Positions 24,742 through 33,811 of a stretch of 57,561 nucleotides of DNA are shown piece by piece. The notes under the pieces are model-generated. The model was given only the letters and a program-made list of their open reading frames with translations, did not search any database and was not told the origin of the DNA. A program made the translations under genes and the position numbers. Position 1 is the first letter of the stretch, and each line of letters begins with the position of its first letter. Source of the stretch: Bacillota bacterium (GTDB lineage: Bacteria; Bacillota; Clostridia; Lachnospirales; Anaerotignaceae); the NCBI GenBank assembly GCA_019422105.1, contig JAHZDZ010000002.1, positions 254,685 to 312,245 on the forward strand, written 5' to 3'.

Positions 24742-26280
24742 ATGAAAGCGTTTTACTTTTTGAGAAGAATTGCAATTATGGCGGCTGTTGCAGTATTTTT
24801 GTTATCGTCTCCCATTTCTATCTCCGCGGCGGAAAATGGAGAGCAGTTTGACGGACTTGCCTGCAATAAACTGAAAATGGATCCGATGTGGAAAACAGCG
24901 GAAAAGAATTTGAACGGGAAAAAGGTGAATTTCTATTTTCAGGGCTCCCACAGTTTAATCGGCTGTGATTTAGCAGGGCCTTCTGTGATTGAGGTAGAGG
25001 AGATGAAGGGAGGCGCCTTAAGAAAAGGGGATAAGTTATATTTTAAAATAGATGGTTTGCCCTTTTATGAAAAGGCAGTGAAAACTGCGCAAAAGGGAGG
25101 TTTGGATCTCAGCGCAAGTGTGGAGGACGGCATGCTTGTGCTGACGGTGGAGCAGGAGAGCACGGATAAGTCCTATGTCAGTTTTCAGGTTTATGGAGAC
25201 ATGAGAAAGATTACCGCCGATTTCTCTCATACATTGCAGCAGTCCTTTCCCTATGGATTGTATCTGGCGGGCGGAAATGAGTTAAAGGATAATGCTTTTG
25301 ACTTTATGGAAATGGACGAGATGCTGTTTGACTGTATTTTTACACTGGAAAAGGGAAGCCCTAAAGAAATAAAAGAAGAAAAGAAAGAGGTATTGTCAAA
25401 GGACGGCAGTATTTTGTTTACAACATATGGCTCCTGTAACATGTTTGTCAGAGATACCTTTATGCATCCGGCTTCCATTGATTTGAAGGAGACTGGGGCA
25501 GGGCAGATGAAAAAAGGGGATAAAATTTATTTTGCTGTACCCAAAATGACCTTTTGCAGCCCTCTGTTTTTGGATATCACAGGGGATATGGAGGCAGATT
25601 ACAGCGTAAACGATAATGGGGATCTGGCAGTGGAGATAAAAAAGGAGAGTACGGTACCCTCCGAAATTTCTATGAATATGGTATTTTTAAAGCGGAAGGA
25701 AGAAGAGAATTTTCGCCTCCGTGAATCCTTTTATTATCCCCTGTGGCTTGTCGGCGGGGATAAATATGAGAACAATATGTTTTCAAATTTGGAAGATACG
25801 GTACTTGATGAAAGGTTTTTGGCTGTGCGCCAGGAGACGGAGGATGAGAGAATAGGACTCAATGACATGTACCTGTTTCTGGCGGCCGGCAGCGATACGG
25901 TTTATTGGAATGATGGGGAATATCACCTGAAGGAGAAACCGTATCTGAAAAACGGCTCCATGATGGTTCCGCTGCGGGAGTTTACAAGGCTGTTTTTTCC
26001 TGATAAGGACGAGGGACTTGAATGGAATGAAGAGGCCCGGACAGTTTCTGTTTTGAAGGGCTTATCCTATGAGAACTATTCCATGACGGTTGGAGACAGC
26101 AGAGTGAAGAGGCTTTTGGATGGCCGGTACTTTGATATGGGAGGCGCGCCGGAATTAAAAAACGGGGTTTTGTATGTGCCGTTGCGGGGCGCTTTATGGT
26201 ATTACATGGGCCCTTACCATTCTGATGATTTCATTCACTATTTTGAAGACAGACAAACTGTGATTTTATATGGGAACTGA
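24742..26280 (+). CDS. Secreted protein with duplicated domain and C-terminal stalk (copper amine oxidase N-like) domain
   Basis: About 512 residues. A signal peptide ends near ISISAAENG. Two copies of one domain follow: the first has LRKGDKLYF and FPYGLYLAGGN (about 85-190), the second MKKGDKIYF and YYPLWLVGGDKYENNMF (about 255-355). The C terminus (about 380-512) has the repeated PYLKNGSMMVPLREF and KNGVLYVPLRGA pattern of the stalk/copper amine oxidase N-terminal-like domain, often used for wall attachment or assembly. GTG 24733 is in frame, but AAAGGGG fits ATG 24742. No enzyme is evident. Confidence 0.75.
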   Translation: MKAFYFLRRIAIMAAVAVFLLSSPISISAAENGEQFDGLACNKLKMDPMWKTAEKNLNGKKVNFYFQGSHSLIGCDLAGPSVIEVEEMKGGALRKGDKLYFKIDGLPFYEKAVKTAQKGGLDLSASVEDGMLVLTVEQESTDKSYVSFQVYGDMRKITADFSHTLQQSFPYGLYLAGGNELKDNAFDFMEMDEMLFDCIFTLEKGSPKEIKEEKKEVLSKDGSILFTTYGSCNMFVRDTFMHPASIDLKETGAGQMKKGDKIYFAVPKMTFCSPLFLDITGDMEADYSVNDNGDLAVEIKKESTVPSEISMNMVFLKRKEEENFRLRESFYYPLWLVGGDKYENNMFSNLEDTVLDERFLAVRQETEDERIGLNDMYLFLAAGSDTVYWNDGEYHLKEKPYLKNGSMMVPLREFTRLFFPDKDEGLEWNEEARTVSVLKGLSYENYSMTVGDSRVKRLLDGRYFDMGGAPELKNGVLYVPLRGALWYYMGPYHSDDFIHYFEDRQTVILYGN

Positions 26281-26374
26281 AAGCTATGTGGAAATAGGAG
26301 AAGAAATATTTACCTTTCTAATGGAGTGATTATGCTACTATTGAAAACAAAAACTTGACTGACAGAAAAAACTA

Positions 26375-26403
26375 TTGACAAAATACTGTGGATTTTATAC
26401 AAT
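26375..26403 (+). promoter_or_regulatory. Promoter of valS
   Basis: TTGACA (26375-26380), a 17-bp spacer and TACAAT (26398-26403), about 20 bp before the T-box stem I. Confidence 0.7.
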
Positions 26404-26419
26404 CAAAGCTAACGAAACA

Positions 26420-26653
26420 GGAAAAAGACGTTGAGTAAGAGGAGTATCTCTAAAACGCCCAAAGAGAGGAAAGCCCGCGGGCTGTAAGGTTTTCCGGGAA
26501 GGTTGAGGGAGAAGGTAGCTTAGGAGTCTTTGTGCCGAAGAAATAGTAGGTATAAACGGCCGGCCCCGTTACAGGCTTTAAAGTGTCTGCTTTGGCAGAA
26601 ATAAAGGTGGTACCGCGGTTCTTCGCCCTTTTTACGGGCGAAGGGCCTTTTTT
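26420..26653 (+). promoter_or_regulatory. T-box riboswitch leader of valS
   Basis: Stem I is closed by AAAGAC (26424-26429) and GTCTTT (26526-26531). The AGAGAGGAAAG and distal hairpin regions lie between, and GTA (26515-26517), a valine codon, sits in the specifier position. The T-box core GGTGGTACCGCGG lies at 26606-26618. The terminator CTTCGCCC/GGGCGAAG ends in TTTTTT (26648-26653). Uncharged tRNA-Val would stabilise the antiterminator and allow valS transcription. The specifier assignment agrees with the gene. Confidence 0.93.
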
Positions 26654-26841
26654 GTTTTCAAAAGTATAGAAGAAAACAGCTTGTTTCAGCAAATGCTTTT
26701 CAAAAGAAATTCGGCTGCAAACCGTCAGTTTTGGCTTGACTGCTTGCTTTTTATCTGGAATTTGCCTTGTAAGAAACTTTTAACTTGAAATAACGATGAA
26801 GCTTTGATTATGGAAAAGAACAGTTAGAGGAGGAAATGAAC

Positions 26842-29478
26842 ATGAAGGAACTGGAAAAGGTATATGACCCGTCTGTAGTAGAGGACAGGCTGTACAGCAA
26901 ATGGCTGGAGAAAAAATATTTTCACGCTGAGGTGGATCAATCAAAGAAGCCTTATACCATTGTGATGCCGCCGCCCAATATTACAGGACAGCTTCATATG
27001 GGACACGCTTTGGACAATACCCTGCAGGATATTTTAATACGCTGGAAAAGGATGCAGGGCTATAATGCTCTCTGGATTCCGGGGATTGACCATGCCAGTA
27101 TCTCTACGGAATTAAAGGTAGTACAGAAAATGGCTTCCGAGGGACTGACCAAGGAGGATGTGGGGCGTGAGGGATTTTTGGAGCGTGCCTGGGCATGGAA
27201 GGAGGAATACGGCGGAAAAATTCTGAACCAGTTAAGGAAGCTCGGAAGCTCCTGCGATTGGGACAGAGTACGTTTTACGATGGACGAGGGCTGTTCGGAA
27301 GCAGTGCTGGAGGTATTTATACGTCTTTATGACAAGGGACTTATTTATAAGGGAGAAAAACTGGTGAACTGGTGCCCTCACTGTCAGACGACGATTTCTG
27401 ACGCTGAGGTTAACCATGTTGACAAGGCGGGCCATTTCTGGCATATCCGCTATCCGATTGCGGGGACGGAGGATTATCTTGTGCTTGCCACCACAAGACC
27501 CGAGACAATGCTTGGCGATACAGCTTTGGCGGTTCATCCTGAGGATGAGAGGTATCAGAAATATATCGGAAAAACAGCGATTCTTCCCATTATGAACAGG
27601 GAAATCCCTATTGTGGGGGACAGCTATGTTGACCGCGAGTTTGGAACAGGTGTCGTTAAAATTACACCTGCCCATGACCCCAACGATTTTGAGGTTGGCT
27701 TGCGGCACAATCTGGAGCGCATTACGGTATTTAACGACGATGGAACCATGAACGAAAATGCCGGAGAATATAAGGGCATGGATCGCTACGAGGCGAGAAA
27801 GCTTATCGTAAAAGAACTGGAAGAGCTTGGGCTTCTGGAAAGGGTGGAGGATATTACCCATGCGGTAGGCGTACACGAAAGATGCAACGAAGTTGTGGAA
27901 CCAATGATTAAAAAACAGTGGTTTGTAAAAATGGAGGGGCTTGCAAAGCCTGCCATTGAGGAGTACAAAAATGGTAATCTGCGTTTTATTCCCGACAGAT
28001 TCGGCAAAATTTACCTTCATTGGCTGGAAAACATCCGTGACTGGTGTATTTCCAGACAGCTTTGGTGGGGACACAGGATTCCCGCTTACTACTGCCAGAA
28101 ATGCGGTCACATTGAGGTAGGCAAAGAGATGCCCGCCAAGTGTTCCAAATGCGGCAGTACAGAATTTGTGCAGGATGAGGATACTTTAGATACATGGTTC
28201 TCCTCCGCCCTTTGGCCGTTCTCAACACTTGGCTGGCCCCAAAACACTCCGGAGCTTGCGCATTTTTATCCGACAAATGTGCTTGTTACGGGTTTTGACA
28301 TTATATTCTTCTGGGTTGTCAGAATGGTGTTCTCAGGCCTTGAGCACACTGGCGAGCTGCCATTTAAGGATGTGTTTATTCATGGCCTTATCCGTGATGA
28401 TCAGGGGCGCAAGTTCTCGAAATCTCTCGGCAACGGCATTGACCCTCTGGAGGTTATTGAGAAATATGGCGCCGATGTGTTAAGGCTTATGCTTGTCACA
28501 GGCAATGCACCGGGAAATGATATGCGTTTTTATTGGGAGCGACTGGACGCAAGCCGCAATTTCTCCAACAAGCTTTGGAATGCTTCCCGCTTTGTGCTGA
28601 TGAATCTGGAGGACAGCGAGGAAAGTGAAAAGCTTCTGCTGTTAACTTCTCCGGATAAGTGGATACTCTCCAAGGTAAACACTCTGGCGAAGGAAGTAAC
28701 GGAAAATATGGAGCATTATGAGTTGGGCCTTGCGGTGCAGAAGGTACACGATTTCCTGTGGGACGAATACTGCGACTGGTATATTGAGATGGTGAAGCCA
28801 AGGCTTTACAACAAGGAGGATTCTACCAGGGACGCCGCCCTTTGGACGCTGAAAACCGTTTTGGTTCAGGCGCTGAAGCTTCTGCATCCGTTTATGCCCT
28901 TTATCACGGAGGAGCTATTCACCCATATCCAAAGCGAGGAGGAAAGCATCATGATTTCCGACTGGCCGGAATTCAAGGCGGAGTGGGATTTCAAGGAAAA
29001 TGAATCGGAAATTGATTTGATGAAGGAGGCCGTAAGAGGCATCCGTAATATCCGTGCGGAAATGAATGTTGCGCCAAGCAAAAAGGCAAAGGTAATTGTT
29101 GTTTCTGAGGACGAATATGTGAGAAGCATATTTGAAAAATCAGAGGTATTCTTCAAAACGCTTGCCTATGCAAGTGAGTTGGCAGTACAGGAAAATAAAG
29201 CGGGAATTGCGGAGGACGCAGTATCCGTTGTTATCCACAACGCTGTCATCTATATGCCTTTTGCAGAGCTTGTGGATATTGAAAAGGAAATTGAGAGACT
29301 CAACAAGGAAAAGGAAAAAATGCAGAAGGAAATCGACAGGGTGGAGAAAAAGCTTTCCAATCAGGGCTTTGTTGCCAAAGCGCCTCAAAACGTTATCGAA
29401 GAGGAGAGGGCGAAGGGCGAGAAGTATAAGGCAATTTTAAGTCAGCTTACAGAGAGGCTTTCACAGCTGGAAAAATGA
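26842..29478 (+). CDS. valS: Valyl-tRNA synthetase
   Basis: About 878 residues, class I synthetase. The HIGH region is PPNITGQLHMGH (about 44-55) and the KMSKS equivalent is KFSKSLGNG (about 540). A large editing domain lies between, with TTRPETMLGDTA, and a C-terminal coiled coil (EKEIERLNKEKEKMQKEI) is typical of bacterial ValS. AGAGGAGG is correctly spaced for ATG 26842 and too close to 26836. Control is by the T-box leader. A zinc-ribbon-like CQKC/CSKC insertion lies near residue 420. Confidence 0.98.
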   Translation: MKELEKVYDPSVVEDRLYSKWLEKKYFHAEVDQSKKPYTIVMPPPNITGQLHMGHALDNTLQDILIRWKRMQGYNALWIPGIDHASISTELKVVQKMASEGLTKEDVGREGFLERAWAWKEEYGGKILNQLRKLGSSCDWDRVRFTMDEGCSEAVLEVFIRLYDKGLIYKGEKLVNWCPHCQTTISDAEVNHVDKAGHFWHIRYPIAGTEDYLVLATTRPETMLGDTALAVHPEDERYQKYIGKTAILPIMNREIPIVGDSYVDREFGTGVVKITPAHDPNDFEVGLRHNLERITVFNDDGTMNENAGEYKGMDRYEARKLIVKELEELGLLERVEDITHAVGVHERCNEVVEPMIKKQWFVKMEGLAKPAIEEYKNGNLRFIPDRFGKIYLHWLENIRDWCISRQLWWGHRIPAYYCQKCGHIEVGKEMPAKCSKCGSTEFVQDEDTLDTWFSSALWPFSTLGWPQNTPELAHFYPTNVLVTGFDIIFFWVVRMVFSGLEHTGELPFKDVFIHGLIRDDQGRKFSKSLGNGIDPLEVIEKYGADVLRLMLVTGNAPGNDMRFYWERLDASRNFSNKLWNASRFVLMNLEDSEESEKLLLLTSPDKWILSKVNTLAKEVTENMEHYELGLAVQKVHDFLWDEYCDWYIEMVKPRLYNKEDSTRDAALWTLKTVLVQALKLLHPFMPFITEELFTHIQSEEESIMISDWPEFKAEWDFKENESEIDLMKEAVRGIRNIRAEMNVAPSKKAKVIVVSEDEYVRSIFEKSEVFFKTLAYASELAVQENKAGIAEDAVSVVIHNAVIYMPFAELVDIEKEIERLNKEKEKMQKEIDRVEKKLSNQGFVAKAPQNVIEEERAKGEKYKAILSQLTERLSQLEK

Positions 29479-29545
29479 TGATTTCATTTAAAAAAGAGGC
29501 AGAGTAATTGCCGGCACAGACATAAGCAAATGACAATGCAGAGGA

Positions 29546-29601
29546 AGAGACTGAAAAACAAAGCTGTTATGACTTTGTTTTTTCAGTCTCTTTTTTTTTG
29601 T
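29546..29601 (+). terminator. Intrinsic terminator after valS
   Basis: A long stem, AGAGACTGAAAAA against TTTTTTCAGTCTCT with ACAAAG/CTTTGT inside, followed by nine T residues. Confidence 0.9.
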
Positions 29602-29780
29602 GTTTTGATGTGACTGCCTTCAGAAACCGGAGAAGATTTTGATGATACGCGAGAAGTGTTAAAAAATATCTGAATACCGGATATCTGGTTAAAAAACCGG
29701 CGGCGGAATATTATTATGGAGCTTCTATTGCCTTTTTGGAAACATGAATGTAAAAGAAAAGTCTAAAAAAGGCTGAATAA

Positions 29781-29806
29781 AAAAAGCCCCCTAAGGGGCT
29801 TTTTTT
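29781..29806 (-). terminator. Terminator between valS and the minus-strand VOC gene
   Basis: AGCCCC/GGGGCT with a 4-nt loop, flanked by A-rich and T-rich arms so it can work in both directions. It lies directly after the stop of the VOC gene. Confidence 0.75.
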
Positions 29807-29816
29807 ATACACCATT

Positions 29817-30188
29817 TTACTTTTTTGCGGGTATAATCTCTATCCAGTAATTATCCGGGTCATTGATGAAATAAATGCCCATCTCCTCATTGATGAAACA
29901 GACACAATCCATCTCTTTATGCTTTTGAAGCGCTTTTTCATATTCATTGGTATAAAGGGCCAGATGAAATTCATTATCACCCAGATTATAGGGTTCCTTT
30001 CTGTCTCTGAGCCAGGTCAGTTCAAGCTGATGAGCGGTTATTCCATCGCCCAAATAGACTATGATAAAGCTTCCGTCAGGCGCCTCAATTCTCCTTGTTT
30101 CCTTAAGACCAAGGGCATCTCCGTAGAATTTGATGCTTTTGTCCAAATCAAGTACGTTAAAATTATTATGACAGAATGTAAAGTTCAT
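29817..30188 (-). CDS. VOC-superfamily (glyoxalase I-like) protein
   Basis: 123 residues with the paired beta-alpha-beta-beta-beta modules of the vicinal oxygen chelate fold. Candidate metal ligands are the His in CHNNFNVLD, the His-Glu around AHQLELTW, the His in EFHLALYT and the Glu in YWIEIIP. This layout matches lactoylglutathione lyase (methylglyoxal detoxification) and close relatives. Clostridia rarely use glutathione, so the thiol partner or even the substrate is uncertain. It heads away from valS and is followed upstream by a small membrane protein gene. Confidence 0.85.
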   Translation of the reverse strand: MNFTFCHNNFNVLDLDKSIKFYGDALGLKETRRIEAPDGSFIIVYLGDGITAHQLELTWLRDRKEPYNLGDNEFHLALYTNEYEKALQKHKEMDCVCFINEEMGIYFINDPDNYWIEIIPAKK

Positions 30189-30205
30189 TTCTATTCCTCC
30201 TTTTC

Positions 30206-30403
30206 TTATTTCACTTTTTTAATTCCGTAAAATACAAAGCATAGTATCATGATAAAGAAATACATTGTGTAGATGAGGTAAGTAACAGCATTACTCCACG
30301 GGAAGGAAAGCTGTGGGTTTTTTAATGCGAAGAAAAAAAAGCACAGTGCAAAAATCAGCATTCCAATTCCCAAAAAAAGATATGGCTTTCTGTTTTGCTC
30401 CAT
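30206..30403 (-). CDS. Small two-span membrane protein, unknown
   Basis: 65 residues, starting MEQNRKPYLFLGIGM, with hydrophobic spans at about 8-26 and 38-60 and a basic tail (GIKKVK). The AAAGGGG site on the minus strand supports this start and rules out a longer N terminus that would overlap the His-rich gene. It lies between the VOC gene and the His-tailed gene, all on one strand. Family not recognised. Confidence 0.6.
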   Translation of the reverse strand: MEQNRKPYLFLGIGMLIFALCFFFFALKNPQLSFPWSNAVTYLIYTMYFFIMILCFVFYGIKKVK

Positions 30404-30426
30404 TTTATCTGTCCCCTTTAATTGTT

Positions 30427-31983
30427 TCAATGGTGGTGGTGTTCGTGACCGCAATCACAGTCGTCATGGTGGTGGTGCTCGTGACCGCAGCCGCAGTCGT
30501 CATGATGATGGTGCTCGTGACCGCAGCCGCAATCACAGCCGTCTTCCTCGTCCGCCTCATTGCCCGTACGGTATTGGAAGCCGTTATCTGTGAACACCAT
30601 GCCGGCCTTATCTACCATGAGAACCTTATGCTCAAAGCTTGGCGCGCTTTCCATGGCATTTTGGATGTAGGCCATGATGCCGTCAAAATCCATTGCAATC
30701 GGCAGAGAACCGAGAAGAGTCTGCATGGCGCTTTTGCGGTAGAGCATGGGGAGATTATTAAAATATTCCTTCATAAATTCTGTAAATTCCTCAAAGCGTT
30801 TTTCTTTGAAATCATTGCCCGCCGGCGGCAGGGAAGCGTCAATATTGAAGTTAAAAAGCTCTTCATTGATGTCAGCAAAATAAGCGGAGCGCACAAATCC
30901 TTCTGAGGCGAGGGTTTTGGCGGTATCTTCCTCCAGTGATTCAAAGCTTTTTACCTTGTCCATCATTGCAAACTCTTCTTTGTTGATAGCGTTTACTTTG
31001 TCAATAACAGGCTCAACATGCTCCTCCAGAAGGGTTTTAAGGGTATCTGCTTTTACAGCCTTATCCAAATCATCGGTCTCACCGTCCAGTATTTCACATA
31101 CGCTGTGGTATAAATCAGCATAGGCAAATTCGCCCTCTGTTAAATCTTCAAAATCAAAGCTCAGATAAAACAAAATGATCAGTGAGTGCAAATCATTAAA
31201 AAGTCTTGAGAAGTAGTCCTCAATGCGGTTTAATGTGTCAAATACAGAGTTGAAATCAGTGTATTCCTCGTTCAAATCCTCATCATTGAGACAAGATGGT
31301 TTCAAATCCTTTTTTGAGGACAGCCACTGGGCGATTTCGGGGAAATACTTTCCGTAATCTTTGGCGCTCTCCGGTGCACAGCTCTCCTCAAAGGTTTTGA
31401 GCGCTATATCAATGGAAGTCTCAGACTCGCCTGAAAATGCGTTTTCAAGGGATTTCTTAACCAAATCAAAATATTTGTCCCTTGCCATTTTCATGGGAAC
31501 ACATTTGAAAAGCTGGCCCATGTACTGCTTTTGCTGCTGTGGGGTTTCGGCAGAGTGCAGAAACTCAAAACAGTCTGTGTAAAAAAGCTCAAAGGCTATC
31601 TTTTTTGAGGATACATTCTCTTCCCGGTATTTGCGAAGTGCCACTTCGTCATTTAAAAGGGCGGAGGAAATATTCCATGCCGCAAAATAGCGGTAAATAT
31701 TTCCGTAAATTTCGATCATCTGCTTTTTTAATTCCAGACAATCGTCAAGAGCGGCAAGCTTTTCCTCCTTGTCGGAAAGAATGTCCTCCAATTTCAAGAG
31801 ATAGAAGGTGATTTTGTCCCTGATTTCTAAAATTTCCGGATGTATCGCATAAGGGATTTGGCCTTCCTCTGTCTCATCCTCCATTTTACTCAGCAGTAAA
31901 AGGAGCAGGCTTCCTACCGCTTCGTTGTATATATATTCTGTAGATAGTTTTTTCAGTTTTGCCTCAAATTCATTTGTACCCAA
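30427..31983 (-). CDS. Unknown acidic helical protein ending in a repeated His/Cys metal-binding tail
   Basis: About 518 residues, mostly acidic and helical, with no signal peptide or membrane span. I do not recognise the main domain. The last 40 residues contain three 12-residue repeats built on DDCGCGHEHHHH, ending in HEHHHH, which would bind soft or borderline metal ions (Ni, Co, Zn, Cu). In the DNA these are 36-bp repeats (30427-30535). TTG 31983 with AGGAGG 8 nt upstream is preferred to the ATG at 32037. Its stop is close to two small minus-strand genes, and it diverges from the cobalamin cluster, so metal storage or sensing is a possible but unproven role. Confidence 0.7.
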   Translation of the reverse strand: MGTNEFEAKLKKLSTEYIYNEAVGSLLLLLLSKMEDETEEGQIPYAIHPEILEIRDKITFYLLKLEDILSDKEEKLAALDDCLELKKQMIEIYGNIYRYFAAWNISSALLNDEVALRKYREENVSSKKIAFELFYTDCFEFLHSAETPQQQKQYMGQLFKCVPMKMARDKYFDLVKKSLENAFSGESETSIDIALKTFEESCAPESAKDYGKYFPEIAQWLSSKKDLKPSCLNDEDLNEEYTDFNSVFDTLNRIEDYFSRLFNDLHSLIILFYLSFDFEDLTEGEFAYADLYHSVCEILDGETDDLDKAVKADTLKTLLEEHVEPVIDKVNAINKEEFAMMDKVKSFESLEEDTAKTLASEGFVRSAYFADINEELFNFNIDASLPPAGNDFKEKRFEEFTEFMKEYFNNLPMLYRKSAMQTLLGSLPIAMDFDGIMAYIQNAMESAPSFEHKVLMVDKAGMVFTDNGFQYRTGNEADEEDGCDCGCGHEHHHHDDCGCGHEHHHHDDCDCGHEHHHH

Positions 31984-32265
31984 TTTTCTTCCTCCTGTAT
32001 TTCTTTTCCTGACAGCGTATCGCTGTATGCCAATCATTTTTGTAATGAGTCATTAACATTATAAATCATTCTTCACATTCCTACAACAATTATAACCCCG
32101 TAAAATAAAATTGAACCGTAAAATGGAAATACGCGGGATCGGAGGGGAAACAAATAATATGCCTGATACTGCAGCTAAATAAGGGAAAAAGCAGAGTCAC
32201 ACTTTCATAAGCTTTGCGGGGATGATTATTCCGTCATTAATTTGCCGAAGGGCTTACCGGTTGTA

Positions 32266-32310
32266 CTGCATCTGTTTTTATAGTAATATAAAGAAAGTAA
32301 AAACAGGCAG
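32266..32310 (+). promoter_or_regulatory. Hairpin upstream of cbiP
   Basis: CTGC-at-CTGTTTTTA (32266-32280) pairs with TAAAAACAG-GCAG (32298-32310), a 13-pair stem with a 2-nt bulge, ending 22 bp before the start codon. There is no T tract. I do not find the conserved cobalamin-riboswitch core in 31984-32332, so this stem may be the control element. Confidence 0.45.
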
Positions 32311-32332
32311 TTTCAGAGATGAGGTCAAGTAG

Positions 32333-33811
32333 ATGTTATCAAAAAGTATTATGGTACAGGGCACAGCCTCCACTGTGGGAAAAAGCTTCCTGGTAACGGC
32401 TTTGTGCAGGATATTTAAGCAGGACGGCTATGAGGTAAACCCTTTTAAATCCCAGAACATGTCCCTCAACAGCTTTATCACGCCTGAGGGAGGCGAGATG
32501 GGACGGGCTCAGGTTGCCCAGGCGGAGGCGGCGGGCAAGCTTCCCCATGTGGATATGAATCCCATACTGCTCAAGCCCGCAAGCGACAGAAAATCACAGG
32601 TTATCGTAAACGGCAGTGTGCTTTGCACAATGGATGCAAAGGAATACTTTGATTTTAAGCCTTGCCTGAAGGATGATATTAAAAAATCCTATGAACGGCT
32701 TCTTTCAAAAAGCGATATTGTTGTGCTGGAGGGGGCGGGCAGTCCTGCTGAAATTAATCTGAATAAAAATGATATTGTCAATATGGGAATGGCGGAAATG
32801 GCAAAAGCACCGGTAATACTGGCTGCCGATATTGACAAGGGCGGAGTGTTTGCCTCCCTTGTGGGCACGCTCTATCTTTTGAGTGAGAAAGAAAAAAAAA
32901 TGGTGAAGGGAATTGTCATAAACAAATTCCGCGGGGACGTGGAGCTTTTAAAGCCGGGGATAGTACAGCTTGAAGAGATGACAGGCGTGCCCGTTTTGGG
33001 AGTGCTGCCCATGACGGATATTAAAATCGAGGAGGAGGACAGCGACGCCTCCTACAAAAACACCATAAAGGAGGATGCTGATTTGGAAATCGGCGTGCTG
33101 AAGCTGCCCTATCTCTCTAATTTTACAGATGCCGACGCCCTGGCGCTGGAGCCCGGTACAAACGTGCGGTTTGTTTCTTTGGGGGAGGATCTGGATGGAC
33201 TTGATATGATACTGCTTCCGGGAACGAAAAGCACTATGGCGGCTTTGCAGGCGGTGAGGGATGCGGGAATGGACAAAAAGCTTAGAAGAGCATGGGAGAG
33301 AGGCTGTTATCTTTTTGGTATCTGCGGCGGTTACCAGCTTCTTGGGAAACAGCTATATGACATACATCATGTTGAGTCTGAGAGGGAAAGGGCAGAGGGC
33401 CTTGGCTTCTTAGACATTTCCACAAGCTTTGCGACAGAGAAAAAAACGGTTCTCTCGGAAGGGAGAGAGCTTTTATGCGACACCTTTGTAAAAGGCTATG
33501 AGATACATATGGGCCGGGAGGAAAGGCAGGAGGGAACGCCGTACTTTCTCCAAACAGGGGATGGCTTTGAGGGCGCGGTAAACTGTGATGGGACGGTGGC
33601 AGGAACCTATTTTCACGGTATCTTTGATAACGGAACCTTTGCCAGAGCCTATCTGAACCGTATTCGTCTGGCAAGGGGAAAAAAGGAATACATAGGTGAT
33701 TTGGTGGATTACAGGGGATACAGGGAAAGACAGTACGATTTGCTGGCTGATTTGGCAAGAAAGCATTTGGATATGGACAAAATTTATGAAATAGTGAGGG
33801 ACGGACTTTGA
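32333..33811 (+). CDS. cbiP: Cobyric acid synthase
   Basis: 492 residues. It uses glutamine and ATP to amidate four side chains (b, d, e and g) of adenosylcobyrinate a,c-diamide. The N-terminal dethiobiotin-synthetase-like domain has GTASTVGKS (10-18), and the C-terminal class I glutaminase has the nucleophile in YLFGICGGYQ (Cys331) with His in YFHGIFDN. It leads the first cobalamin block, with a TTGA overlap to cbiB. CobQ is the synonym in aerobic-pathway naming. Confidence 0.97.
   Translation: MLSKSIMVQGTASTVGKSFLVTALCRIFKQDGYEVNPFKSQNMSLNSFITPEGGEMGRAQVAQAEAAGKLPHVDMNPILLKPASDRKSQVIVNGSVLCTMDAKEYFDFKPCLKDDIKKSYERLLSKSDIVVLEGAGSPAEINLNKNDIVNMGMAEMAKAPVILAADIDKGGVFASLVGTLYLLSEKEKKMVKGIVINKFRGDVELLKPGIVQLEEMTGVPVLGVLPMTDIKIEEEDSDASYKNTIKEDADLEIGVLKLPYLSNFTDADALALEPGTNVRFVSLGEDLDGLDMILLPGTKSTMAALQAVRDAGMDKKLRRAWERGCYLFGICGGYQLLGKQLYDIHHVESERERAEGLGFLDISTSFATEKKTVLSEGRELLCDTFVKGYEIHMGREERQEGTPYFLQTGDGFEGAVNCDGTVAGTYFHGIFDNGTFARAYLNRIRLARGKKEYIGDLVDYRGYRERQYDLLADLARKHLDMDKIYEIVRDGL

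Noticed and set aside
30313..30906. Plus-strand frame of 197 codons rich in Val and Ala
   Set aside because: It is the antisense reading of the His/Cys repeat tail; the minus-strand gene has a good start and length.
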